A stretch of DNA of 64,000 nucleotides from Clitoria ternatea (lineage: Eukaryota > Streptophyta > Magnoliopsida > Fabales > Fabaceae): the NCBI GenBank assembly GCA_037962975.1, contig CM075669.1:117444501-117508500 (forward strand). The letters run 5' to 3'. Of the stretch, positions 22,281 to 33,697 are shown piece after piece. Below the pieces are notes generated by a model. That model did not search any database. It was not told the DNA's origin and was given only the letters and a program-made list of their open reading frames with translations. The translations under genes were made by a program, and so were the position numbers. Within the stretch, counting starts at the first letter, position 1. Each line of letters starts with the position of its first letter.

Positions 22281-24265
22281 AGAGCAATAGGAATAATGGA
22301 CAAAACTCACGGGGCGGAAACAACAGAGCTAGAGGGAATATGATGGTTGCCCCAAATATCAGGAGGAGAGACACCGACCAACTAGCGGCGGAAAGAGTCT
22401 ACGCCATCAATGCAGAAGAAGTCGCACAAGCAAATGACTTAGTACAATGTAAGTGCTCGCTCAGTAAATACACACTTAGTGTAGTTTTTGATTCTGGAGC
22501 TACCCACTCCTTCATAGCTGATGATTGTTTAAAACGTTTGAAATTACCGACCGTGGAAATGGATCGGATTTTGGAAGTAGCCAATCCGACTGGTCCTAAG
22601 GTACTGACCTCATCAATGTGCAAAGAAGTGACGTTCGAATTGTGCGATTAGAGTTTCACTTTCGACTTGGTGTGCATACCCTTGAAGGATCTCGATATCG
22701 TGCTCGGAGTAGATTGGCTTTCAGCCAACAAGGTGTTAGTGGATTGCAGAAACCGAAGGATAATTTTCCCGAGACAGCACCATGAGGACTGCACAGCACA
22801 AGGTATAACTCAACTATTCATGATGCTCTGTCTAACTGAGGGTGAGAGTAAAACCCGAGTGAACGAAATCTCGATTGTCTGTGAATTTCCAGAATTGTTC
22901 CCTAAAGACGTACCGAGTGTCCCTCCCAATAGGGAAGTCGAATTCTCTATAGACTTGATCCCTGGGGCCGAGCCAGCCTCCTGTGCACCTTATAGAATGT
23001 CCCCAACTGAATTGGCCGAGCTGAAGAAGCAAGTAGATGAGTTACTCGGAAAACAATTCATTAGGCCGAGTGTATCACCATGGGGCGCACCTGTGCTGCT
23101 TGTTAAGAAGAAGGATGGCAGCATGAGGCTTTGTATAGATTACTAACAGCTGAACAAACTCACCATTAAGAATCGTTACCCGTTGCCCAGAATTGATGAC
23201 TTAATTGACCAACTGCGTGGAGCCTCAGTCTTCTCAAAGATCGACCTACGATCGGGATATCACCAAATCCGAGTGAAGGACTTGGATATCCCAAAAACTG
23301 CCTTTAGGACTCGGTATGGCCACTACGAGTATGTAGTGATGCCGTTCGGTGTGACAAACGCCCCTGCTGTCTTCATGAATTACATGAACAACATATTCCA
23401 CCCCTATTTAGACCGATTCGTAGTTGTTTTCATTGATGACATCCTAGTCTATTCTAAGACTTCCGAGGAGCATAAAGAACACCTCCGAGCGGTACTCCAA
23501 GTGTTAAGGGAGAAGCAGTTGTTCGCAAAGCTTTCAAAGTGCGAATTCTGGATGAATAAGATCCACTTCCTCGGACATGTAATCTCCGAGCAAGGTGTCT
23601 CGGTGGACCCTTGGAAGGTGACAGCTATAATGGCATGGGAGAGACCCAAGTCGGTCTCGGAGATAAGGAGTTTTATGGGCTTGGCAGGTTATTATAGAAG
23701 GTTCATTGAAGGTTTTTCTAAGCTGGCGTTACCACTAGCTAAATTGACTCGGAAAAACATTCCCTTCGTGTGGAGTTCCAAGTGCGAGAGCAGCTTCCGA
23801 GAGCTGAAGAACAAGTTGACAACTGCGCCAGTACTGGCATTACCCGACTTACAAGAAAGCTTTGTAGTTTATTGTGATGCATCAGGACTCGGATTAGGGT
23901 GCGTGCTCATGCAGAGAGATCGAGTGATAGCGTATGCCTCTCGGCAATTGAGACCTCACGAGCAGCATTATCCGACCCACGATTTGGAGTTGGAAGCTGT
24001 AGTGTTCGTACTAAAAATTTGGAGGCATTATTTGTATGGGTCTAGATTTGAAGTATACAGTGATCACAAGAGCCTTAAATACCTATTTGACCAAAAGGAG
24101 CTGAACATGAGGCAGAGAAGATAGATAGAATTCTTAAAGGACTACGATTTCGAGCTGAAATACCATCCGGGTAAGGCAAATGTTGTTACCTACACGTTGA
24201 GTCAGAAATCCCTCCATATGGCAACAATGATGGCAAGAGAAGTGGAGTTGTTGGAGCAGTTCTGA
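22281..24265 (+). pseudogene. chromovirus A pol: protease, RT, RNase H
   Basis: The protease active site is VVFDSGATHSFIAD (about 22480). RT has RPSVSPWGAPVLLVKKKDGS (about 23065), the motif around KIDLRSGYHQIRV (about 23236) and catalytic VVFIDDILVYS (about 23427). RNase H begins VVYCDASGLGLG (about 23866), with DLELEAVVF near 23985 and YSDHKSLKYLF near 24055. In-frame stops are at 22649-22651, 23144-23146, 24122-24124 and 24263-24265. All five pieces stay in one frame, so point mutations rather than indels broke this part. The stop types are compatible with transitions, as expected in methylated DNA. Confidence 0.9.
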
Positions 24266-25822
24266 GACATGAACTTACATGTTGACACCCCCTCCTCTCG
24301 GAAAATAACAATCGGTACATTAAGAATCGCCAATGAATTCCTGAAATCCGTGTACGAGCAGCAGCAGTCAGACTCCTACTTGGCTGAGATGAAAGAGACG
24401 CAGGCCAAGGGAAAGGATTTGTCCTTAACCGAGGGATCAGATGGGATCTTCCGAGTGAAAGACAAGATATACGTACCGAGTGAGAAAGGATTAAGGAAAA
24501 TGGTGCTTGATGAAGCTCATAAGAGCCTCCTCAGTATTCACCCGGGTACCACGAAGATGTACCATGACCTGAGGAAACAGTTCTGGTGGCCCGGGCTAAA
24601 GAGGAATGTGGCGGAATACATAGCTCGGTGTATTACTTGTCAAAAATCAAAAGTGGAGCACCAGAAGCCGTACGGTGCAATGCAGCCCCTGGAGATTCCC
24701 GTGTGGAAATGGGACTCGATTGCTATGGATTTTGTCATGGGATTGCCCAAAAACCGAGTGGGCCATGATGCGATTTGCGTCATAATTGACCGACTGACGA
24801 AGAGTGCACACTTCCTGCCTGTGAACATGAAGTACCCGATGCATAAATTGGCACGGATTTACATTCATGAGATTATCCGACTGCATGGTATACCAACTTC
24901 CATCGTATCGGATAGAGATCCTAGGTTCACGTCCCGGTTTTGGACCAGCCTGCATCAAGAATTGGGCACTAAACTTTGGCTTAGTTCTGCCTACCACCCC
25001 CAATCAGATGGACAATCCGAGCGGACAATTCAAAGTTTAGAAGACTTATTAAGAGCGTGTGTGTTAGAGCACAGAGGAGATTAGGAGCAGTACCTCCCCT
25101 TGATTGAGTTTACGTACAATAACAGCCATCATAACAGCATCGACATGGCACCCTACGAAGCACTATATGGACGAAGATGCCGAACCCCACTTTGCTGGTC
25201 GGAAACGGGTGAGAGTCTGCTATTGGGACCAGATATTGTGAAGCAAACCACAGAGCAAATCCGAGTGATACAGGGAAAGATGAAGGCGTCTCAAGACAGG
25301 CAGAAGAGTTACCATGACAACCGCACCAAACGATTGGAGTTTTCAGTCGGAGACAGAGTGTTTTTGAGGACTTCTCCGAGTAAAGGAGTCGGACGAGCCT
25401 TGAAAGGTGGAAAGTTAAGCCCTCGATACATTGGACCTTATGAGGTGTTGGAACGAGTCGGCACCATGGCATACCGAATAGCATTACCAACCCACTTATC
25501 ACGATTGCACAACGTATTTCATGTGTCTCAACTAAGGAAGTGTTTACATGACCCCAATCACACAATGCCTGACGATGAAGTGGAAGTCAAGGAAGACCTG
25601 ACCACTGTGACTACACCGATCAGAATCATGGACCGATCGGTGAAGCGTTTGAGGAACAAAAACGTACAGCTGGTAGAAGTGGAGTGGCAACAAGGCAAGA
25701 CTACCTCTCGTACCTGGGAACGCGAAGACACCATGAGGCAGCAGTACCCCGAGTTGTTTACTAAGGTGAGTTACCGACTGAATTTCGAGGACGAAATTCT
25801 TTTGAGTGGGGAAGAACTGTAA
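24266..25822 (+). pseudogene. chromovirus A pol: integrase and chromodomain-like C-terminus
   Basis: The integrase zinc domain (H...H...CITCQKSK) is at about 24530-24650. The catalytic Asp residues lie in WDSIAMDFVMGLPK (about 24710) and SDRDPRFTSRFW (about 24908), and the Glu lies in DGQSERTIQSL (about 25010). One stop, TAG 25082-25084, interrupts the core. The C-terminal part has HVSQLRKC (about 25520) and a final segment with VEVEWQQG and TWEREDTMRQQYPELF (about 25675-25760), the pattern of the chromodomain-type tail of Tekay/Del chromoviruses. In that clade the tail is thought to steer insertion to heterochromatin. The coding end overlaps the PPT and the LTR start by a few bases. Confidence 0.9.
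25804..25817 (+). other. PPT of element A
   Basis: GAGTGGGGAAGAAC directly before the 3' LTR start. Confidence 0.8.
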
Positions 25823-28651
25823 CATCCCAGTTCTGAAGTTTGATACCGAATAAAAAAAAATTAAATTAAATGATAAGAAATTGGAAGTAAAGTAAAGAAT
25901 TAGTTGTTAATCATAATCAATATAACCTGAGAGTTAATGACAAGTTAATTGGACTTAATTGATGGGATGTGGCTGTCTGTGATTGGCGGAAGGTGTGAGT
26001 GGACTGCGACTCACGCTTTCCCATCCCACTCCTTCTCCTCGCATGCGTATATAGGTGTATACTCAGTATCACCGTGTGTGTAAAACTTCTCCCACTACTC
26101 CATTCTTTCTTTTTCTTCTTCGTCTCCATCTTCTTTCCTTTCCCCTGTTTCTGTTCATCACGACGTCAGTGCGGGAAGAAGGTCAGAGCCCCGACAGGTG
26201 AAGGATGATCGTTGAAGCAGAGGAAGAACAACACTCCACCCCTTGAACCAAGTGCAGAGTACGACGGAGTGGAGAAAGGCTGAACGAATCAGTAGAAGGG
26301 CGTCAGATTCAACGTCGAAGAGCAGAAAAAGCCTCTTGAAGTTCCTTTCATGTCAAATGCATGGTTCACGAACGGTACTAGATGAGTGTACTGCTTGAGT
26401 GTATGTGCATGTATGTGATGATTGGATCCTGTGCATGATTGGAGATTCTGGATTCCGTGTGTTTTATAGTGGTTAAACAGTAAATGCTTGTAATCTAGAT
26501 GGTGGTGAAGTAGTATGTTAGTATTGATAATGACGAATGATATGCATGATTCTATCTTTGTTAACACTGTGAGAATATGAATGTGTGCTCGTTAGTTGAT
26601 TTGTCAGATGCTATTACTTTGATTGCTGATGGTTGTACATATTAGTGTAAATAATAAAGCGAATAAAGGCTGTATTGAATCTGTTCCTACTTAATGGTTA
26701 CGAAGGAGGTATCGGTGGTGTGATGACGCTTGCTGGTAAATGCATTTAGCTGCATATGTAAGAGTGGGGTGACCCGTGGAAGGTCAAGAGCCCCGAGGGA
26801 ATGACTTCCAGTTACAGACCTCGGCTAGATTCCGAAGGAGCTCGTGGTAGCCGTAGGAGCTAGAGAAGAGTCTCGAGACGCCAATGGGAGGCCGGTACCA
26901 CACAGGAAGAGCTGAAGGACGAGGGGCCAGGAGAGGGGAAAACTGTAACTGAAAGTCATTACTCGAGTCGGATCCGCAGGCATGCATGTAGATATGAGGT
27001 TGATTAGAGTAGTACGTACAACGTGTGTGGAGTGTTATGAATGATTTTCGAGTGTGGGGGATACCTGGGTGTGTTGTATGTATGTCATAAATATTATTTT
27101 GTCGTGCCTAACCTTAATTAATCTGGACACGATTGGATGGATGTGAATGTGCATACTGACACTGATACCGAGTCCTTGATTGTCATTTTACATGTAAAAG
27201 CTCACCCCTGCAGTGGCTACATTTTCAGTGAACATCTCTCGGAATGAAGGATGAAGAAGGAGTCGAGTGCAGGACAATGAATCCGAGCGCTATTGGAACA
27301 TATATCTACATGTATATATATATATATGTATATATGCTGTGTATAACATTTTGTTAAGCCTTGGCCGGCTCATGTTTTGGTTTTAGTCCTTACGTTAAAA
27401 CTTGAACAGCTTCGGGTAATAGAAGTCTTGATGAAGTTCTTGTAACTATATAAATGCTTTCGTTTATATATGTATATGTTGTGTGTTCTTCTATACCGTA
27501 AGTGATGTTGAGCGGTGAAGAGGAATGTATGAGTATGTCTTAAGAGCGTAGGAGGTTAGTGTGCTTATGGGTGGATGTGAAGCCGAGTGGTTCCGAATGA
27601 AAGTTTATATGTATGCCGAGCGAGGAAGAGCTCGTACTCCCAAGTAGGAAGATTCTAAGTGATCCCCGTCTGAGGAAGGAGTCAATGGGGTGAATTGGAT
27701 TGGAATATACTCTAAGCGTAAGGTAATTATAATCCGAGTGATCAAATGGTAGTATACCGAGTGAGTCAGTCGCTATTCCCCGAATGAATATAGGCCTGAG
27801 GATTTTCGAGTAAAAGTAAGTATGAAATCCCGAGTGAGGAAGAGTTGGTATTTCTCGAGTGAAAACCTCGGGTGATTCCCTTCTGAGAGAGGAGTTCGAA
27901 TGGTGGTTTAGAGTGGGTTGGATCTTAAGTGTAAGGCATCGGTAACCCGAGTGAAAGATGTAAATTCTGAGTGAGGATTGGTATCCCGAGTGGTTGGGTT
28001 TTGAATAAGTCCGAGTGGGACTTAACGATCGGATTTCCCGAGTGAATGAGTGAATGTGCTCCGAATAATGGATAGGAAATGCGACCCGATTGTGTTAAGG
28101 TTGGATTACATCGAGTGATGTTTGAATAGGATATATTCCGAGTGAGAAGGAGTTCTGGAATCCGAGTGGGATAACCCTCAGTTCCCGAGTAGAGTATAAG
28201 TGTGGTCGTATGGATAAAATTAGAATGGCTAAGTTATGGAGTTCCGAATAGACTTAGGAATGAACCTTCGAGTGGACTTAGTCGGTTACCGAGTGTATGG
28301 ATGTCCCAATGCCGAGTGATGAATTTACCGTGTGAGGCTTTTCGCTTCAGCGAACGAAGGATCCGCTCCATCGAATGAGTGTTGGGAAGGCTTTTGTGTT
28401 GGCATCACTTAAGCGGATCGTGCCTCGCCCGAGCGACTAGTGATGTTTCGCCCAGGCGCTGGTGTGTTTCGCTGAACCGAATGGGTCGGTTCCAGCATTA
28501 TTCCTCCCGCTGATTGCTATATGTGTGAATGCTCCTTTATTTCCCTTGCCCTTTTTTTTTCTCTATGTCGATTGACCAGTGGTTGATTTTGTGAAAAACA
28601 TTTTCTCTGTTTCTGGATTTATTATTTATTAAAAAAAATTAGGGTGTTACA
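25818..28651 (+). repeat. 3' LTR of element A
   Basis: A 2834-bp LTR, the partner of 18274-21105, with the same TATA-like box (26048-26053), CCGAGTG cluster (about 27585-28320) and dyad pairs (28343-28479). It ends AGGGTGTTACA followed by the duplicated GATTA. Confidence 0.93.
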
Positions 28652-28985
28652 GATTATGCATGTATAATTCCCAGAATACCAATATATACACAAAACATGG
28701 AATAAATCTTTCACTCGGACATGCAGTAGTATTTTGGCTATAACTTTTGCTATACTCATTCAAATCAGTTGAATCAGGTCTCAAAATTGACATAACAAAA
28801 ATATCTACAACTTTTATGAAGAAGTCAGAGTCAAATTCATACGTTTTTAGCTTCAAAATTAAGCAACAAGATACGAAATTAAAACTGGAATCCTAGAACA
28901 GCATACAACTCTACCCATTTCATAGTTATTCACAACCCTGTCCCCTCTTACTTGGTTTGCCGACTGGAAATGGTCCCCTTGCTGT
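28652..28985 (+). repeat. 182-bp tandem repeat array, right part
   Basis: It continues the array of 17689-18273 after the insertion of element A. The marker ATCTACAACTTTTATGAAG starts at 28804. Subtracting element A and one duplication (10383 bp) gives a spacing of 182 bp from the previous marker. The sequence then diverges. Confidence 0.8.
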
Positions 28986-29259
28986 GCTTGCTCTTGTTCG
29001 AAGGTGTATTGAGGAAGAAATTGAAAGAGAGATATTTACTAACTTTGTTCTAAGGAGTTCTGAACAGAGGTAGTGTTAATAATGTAATGATAAGTGGGGA
29101 ACAACTTTCCCGTAAGTGGATTTTTAGTGCTGTTAGTGGAGATAATGGAGGATTAAAAATAAGAAAGTAGGCTTATAATGGTCCACTTCTGGCCGTCCTA
29201 CATACTAGGGGTGCATAATGGGTTTAGATATATTAAACTATGCGTAAGAGACAAGATTG

Positions 29260-30740
29260 GAGTCAAAAAGTTACTCCTGGCACTGAAAACCAACTGGAAT
29301 TCACTCGGCCAGCCTCTAAACCGACTGGAATTCTACTCGGTTATTCTCTAAGCCGACTGGAAATTACTTCCGAGTCTGGCTGAGGAGAATTCATCAGTCT
29401 TCTCCTTCAAAACCACTTCACTCAAAAGGGAAACCATTCAGAAATGCTTTTCCTTGAACACTCGGTTGGATTTTCATCCCTTTTAGATGACTCAGTCGGA
29501 CCATTCAGTACTGATACCTCCCATTAGTTTTTCATTTGGTTAAATTTTTCCAGACCGACTCCACAATCGTTTGGTCTGTCACTCGACTAATTGTTTCCAA
29601 AACTGACTCATATTGCTCGGTCAAATCAATCAAAACCAACTCATCTCCCACTGGTATTCCACTCAGTAGCATTATTACAAATTCGACTTTTCTTTCGCCC
29701 AGTTTTTCACTCGGCATAATTGATCCAAACTTAGTCATTCTTCACCGTCTTTTCACTCGGCAATTACTCTAAAACTGATCATCACTCTATTGGTTTTCCA
29801 CACTCGGTATTCATGCCTCCATTTCACTCGGATAATGCCTTAACTAATCCTTCTTCAGAATAAATTCCCCAATTAGGTTCCATTCGGAATTATCCCACTC
29901 CTCATCACTTGGAGAAATTCACCAAGTCAAGTCCCACTCGAACTTACACCATACATAGTCACTCAGAATACGGTTTACATGGTTCACTCGGAATATGTAT
30001 AATATCTTTCACTCGCATATCAACACTTAGGAATATAGAAGTATTTCCCACTCGGGTTTCACTCGGTTAATCATTACTTAGTCAAGATCAAACCAACTTC
30101 TTCAACTACGTTTCACTCAGAGTCCATCAGGTCCATTACCACTAGGAAAAAGGCCCATACATACGAGTCTCACTCGGAATTTGGCTTATATACATGAGAC
30201 TCACTCGGTTATTCATCTCTTGGCATCACAGACTAACCTTCCTTGAATTTTTCTTCACTCGGAACCCTTTAAGGTTTCACCGAAAAAGAAGCCATATGCA
30301 TAAGCTCCATTCGGAAACGAATTTTCCTTTGCTCTCCTCTCAAAAATGAAGCACTCGGGAAACTTTTATTCAGAGATGGAAACGCCTAACAATGTATGAC
30401 TCAGAATTGAGTCATTGGAAAATACTTGACTCGGAATTGAGTCTTTCTGGGGTATTTGACTCGGAAATGAGTCATTTGAAGGTGTTTCACTCGGAATAAA
30501 CCCTCTCAGCCATGTTCCACTCGGAAAAACACAACCTTCACTCGGAATTCTTCTTTGTCACTCAGAATTTTCCTTTTTCACTCAAAATTTTCATTCTTCA
30601 CTCGGAATTTCAATTTGTCACTCGGAATTTCATCCTTCACTCGGAATCTCTACCTTTACTCGGAATTTTTCTCTTTCACTCAGAACAGGGTGCCTTTTTC
30701 ACTCGGACAGTCCTTTCTAAGGCATGTTTCACTCGAAAAA
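29260..30740 (+). repeat. CACTCGG motif cluster in solo LTR
   Basis: Many copies of CACTCGG and variants such as CACTCAG and GACTCGG. The densest part is regular: starts at 30539, 30559, 30579, 30599, 30619, 30638, 30657, 30677 and 30700, a period of 19-20 bp. Each unit is CACTCGGAATTT plus a T/C-rich filler. It is the complement of the CCGAGTG motif of LTR A. Frames open through this stretch are repeat artefacts. Confidence 0.93.
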
Positions 30741-30914
30741 TGAATCTTATCATTAAAGGTCTATGTAAATCCTATAATTATACCCAAAAATAAAATTTTG
30801 GAGTATTATATACCATCCATAGAGTGTTTTATTCATTGATTAACACTTATAGACCTTCTATACCTCATAATTTACAAAATGGGACTATTATTAAAAACAG
30901 GATGTTACATGATG

Positions 30915-31181
30915 AGGTTTGGTTGGAGTCATGGGGGTTAGAGATGAGATTTGTGGTGGCTATGGGTGGCTGAATGGTGGCTGGATGGAAGGTGTTAGTT
31001 GCTGGAAAATGAAAGAAAAAAGAATTAAGAGAGGATAGTGTTGGTGGGCTGTTGCCGTGAGGAAGAGAAAAAGTTAAAATGGAATGGTTGAATGAAGTAA
31101 TGATAAATTTTGGTAATGGTATGATAGTTATCATTAGGCATATACATGTGTAAAAAAATCAGGTTGTTTTACATTGCCTTG
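30915..31181 (-). other. right part of unassigned repeat (see 15411-16348)
   Basis: Purine-rich on the plus strand and C-rich on the minus strand (CCAGCCACCATTCAGCC-like). It joins 16343 when the solo LTR is removed. No gene is supported. Confidence 0.3.
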
Positions 31182-31528
31182 TGTGACGCCCCAAAATTGG
31201 GGGTAAATTTTTTTGCAAGTTCTTATTTAATATAGAAATAAAGTGGTGAAGTTTTAATCAACACCCTAGATCTTTGAAAACCTACCTCATATATGGAGAT
31301 ATGAGAAGGCGAATTAAAATGATTCATGAGAAATTCTCAATTAAAAATAGCGAAAAGATCATTTGGATTGATGTTGTATGATTGGATTTAAAGAGAGTGA
31401 ATTTCATGAGATTTAATGGTTCATAATATGTTAAATATAATTGTCAGATTATGCAAGAAGAAGCTTTGATACAAAGGAGAATCAAAATAATTAAGGCAAG
31501 AACATTTGGAGGAAACAGGCATCACTCA

Positions 31529-31988
31529 CGCAAGCGAGTACCACATTCGCTTAAGCGAGTTCGTGTGGTCACACTTGGGCGAGTCAAGAAACACGCTTGA
31601 GCGAAAGGAAAAATTAGCATCGGGTGCCAATCTCGCTTGAGCGGACTTAGCTCGCTTGAGCGAGGTCGTCCCAGAATCATCAGGTCCTTATTTCGCTTGG
31701 GCGGGGCACGCTCGCTTAAGCAAAAATGGGACAGAACCTCACTGTCCACATTTCGCTCGAACAAGGCCATGCCCGCCTGAGTGAAATCCTTCCAGAGCTG
31801 ATTTTTCCCTCGCTCGCTTAAGCGAATTGCCATGCACTAGCCATTTCGTTTGAGTGAAAATGGTCCAGTAACTCTCCACCTCTCACTCGCTTGGGCGAGG
31901 CCTCTCCCGCCTGAGTAAATTGTGACCAGCGGCCACACCCCTGTTGCAAGAAGATCTCGCTTGAGCGAGATTCATACTCGCTTGAGCG
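31529..31988 (+). repeat. paired CGCTTGAGCG dyad array in LTR D
   Basis: Pair starts are 31529/31548, 31572/31594, 31634/31653, 31694/31713, 31754/31774, 31815/31847, 31888/31908 and 31958/31979. Spacing within a pair is 19-22 bp except one at 32. Pair period is about 60 bp (62, 60, 60, 61, 73, 70). Forms include CGCTTGAGCG, CGCTTAAGCG, CGCTTGGGCG and decayed copies. Confidence 0.93.
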
Positions 31989-32663
31989 AGTTTTGCAGGA
32001 ACAACGAAAATATGTAGAATTTTACACAACTTAGCATACCAAATCTCCTTTTATGCCATTTTAGCCTATACTAATAGATTAGATACATTCCATCATGCAT
32101 TTAAAAGTTTATCCAATGGTTTATATACATCAAGATCAATTCCCATTCATTTAATGCATGATATTTAAGTCATTTTTACATAAACTTTATAAAATGCTAC
32201 AAGTTATGAAACCCACCATTCATTCATAGAATTTATCATTAACAAGCATCATAATTCATTATCATACGTCATCTAGGTCATTAATGAAAATCGGCCATAC
32301 ACACCAAGGTCCAATTTTTGTACATGACCCTCAAATTCATCAAACTACAATCCAGATGGCAAAATAAGCATACATGTACACTATATGCTATACAAAATTC
32401 TAGATTTGCCGGCCAAGGCGTTTCCTCTACACCTATTTACCTCATTCATCAAAATGTACTTCAAAAGATTCACTCTACCCATGAGTGCCCTGCATCACAA
32501 GTCTAAAAGGTAGACAACATGGGAGAGTGAGTCATATATTCCAAAAGAATGAATATGAATACCATGTGATCATGTGCATATGTATCACAACATGTATACT
32601 TTGCATTCACGCATATTTCATCATCAACTATCATCACACAATACAAACATCTTTGTAAATCAA

Positions 32664-32829
32664 GCAAAGTATAGAATCACACACATGATCTAGTCCTTCA
32701 ACAAATTTAACCATTACACACCTTATTATTTTACTCAAATTATTAAGCAAAGTATAGAATCATACACATGATCTAGTCCTTCAACAAATTGGACTATTAC
32801 ACATCTCATCATTTTACTCAAATTATTAT
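32664..32829 (+). repeat. 83-bp tandem duplication in LTR D
   Basis: Two copies of GCAAAGTATAGAATCA(C/T)ACAC...TTACTCAAATTATTA start at 32664 and 32747, with a few differences. Confidence 0.85.
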
Positions 32830-33697
32830 TTGGTATTCATATCTTTTATGTTGTCTTAATTCATTTTCTTACACACAACACAACCATCATCATATCTCAT
32901 CACCTTTGGCATACTTCCTTGATATATGCAAATGCTCTTAAGCTAATGCATATGCACAACGGATTATTTTAACAATTGCAGTAGTAAAATGTGTACATTT
33001 ATCATCAAATTGTATGTATTTCACCAATCTTTTACTGGTACTAAACCGCATCACCCATTTTGCAACACCTGATCATTTTCATTATGATCGCGGTAACAAC
33101 ATAATCAACATATGGTGTTGCGGGTCAACCATGAGTCATATCATGGCAGCTGTGATCCCAAGGACTACTGGGGACACCTGCTCATCAAGAGCCACCCCCT
33201 ACAAGGGTCAACCACATGTGGCTCCCCGTAGCACAACATGGGTAGCTTCGTGACTTAAACACTGAGTCATAGGGGAAACAACAAATCGCTCGTGCACAGA
33301 GCCGCCCTCCCATTGGGCCAACCAGGGGAATCCCCTAAAATTCCAACACCGGTAGCTATGCAGTATGCCATGGATGCAAATTCCAATCATATGCATTTCT
33401 CACTCTATGCATCCTAGTCATGCCACTCATCACTCATCATTATCATCATCACCAACATCACCACAAGGCTTTTAGTAGATTTATTATTGTTGGTTATTGC
33501 CATTAGTTTAAGTTTTCGTGTGGCATTCTCAATAGTTCTCATTAACATAATTCAATTCCATCACTAAACACAATGACATCAATCTTTCACTATCAATCAA
33601 GGTATGTTATTCATTCACACCCATTCTCAATCAAACATTAACTATATTCATTTCACATTTATAGTGGACATAAGTATAACATCATATTCAAGGCACC

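Larger units (their letters stand above)
18274..28651 (+). mobile_element. Ty3/gypsy chromovirus A (Tekay/Del-like), full length
   Basis: Both LTRs (18274-21105 and 25818-28651) start TGTAACATCCCAG and end AGGGTGTTACA. A perfect 5-bp duplication GATTA flanks them (18269-18273, 28652-28656). A Met-tRNA-type primer site, gag with zinc knuckle, protease, RT, RNase H, integrase and a C-terminal chromodomain-like segment lie between. The two LTRs (2832 and 2834 bp) differ at scattered sites only, so insertion is fairly recent, but the coding region carries several stops. It sits inside the solo LTR. Confidence 0.93.
16349..30909 (+). repeat. solo LTR (about 4.2 kb), split by element A
   Basis: The left end is TGTGACGTCCCG and the right end is GGATGTTACA. 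Both are flanked by a perfect 5-bp duplication TGATG (16344-16348 and 30910-30914). Removing element A (18274-28651) and one GATTA leaves about 4178 bp with TG...CA ends and no PBS, PPT or pol. That is what unequal recombination between two LTRs leaves. The TGTGACG(T/C)CCC start resembles LTRs of gypsy chromoviruses. It contains two tandem arrays and a CACTCGG array. Confidence 0.8.
31182..33697 (+). repeat. gypsy-type LTR D, left part, split by element B
   Basis: It begins TGTGACGCCCCAAAATTGGGG, an LTR start typical of plant gypsy elements and close to the solo LTR start. It contains the CGCTTGAGCG array and a short tandem duplication. It is interrupted at 33697 by element B and continues at 63620 beyond the window. 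The right end and any internal region are not visible, so LTR identity is an inference. No coding capacity found. Confidence 0.5.
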
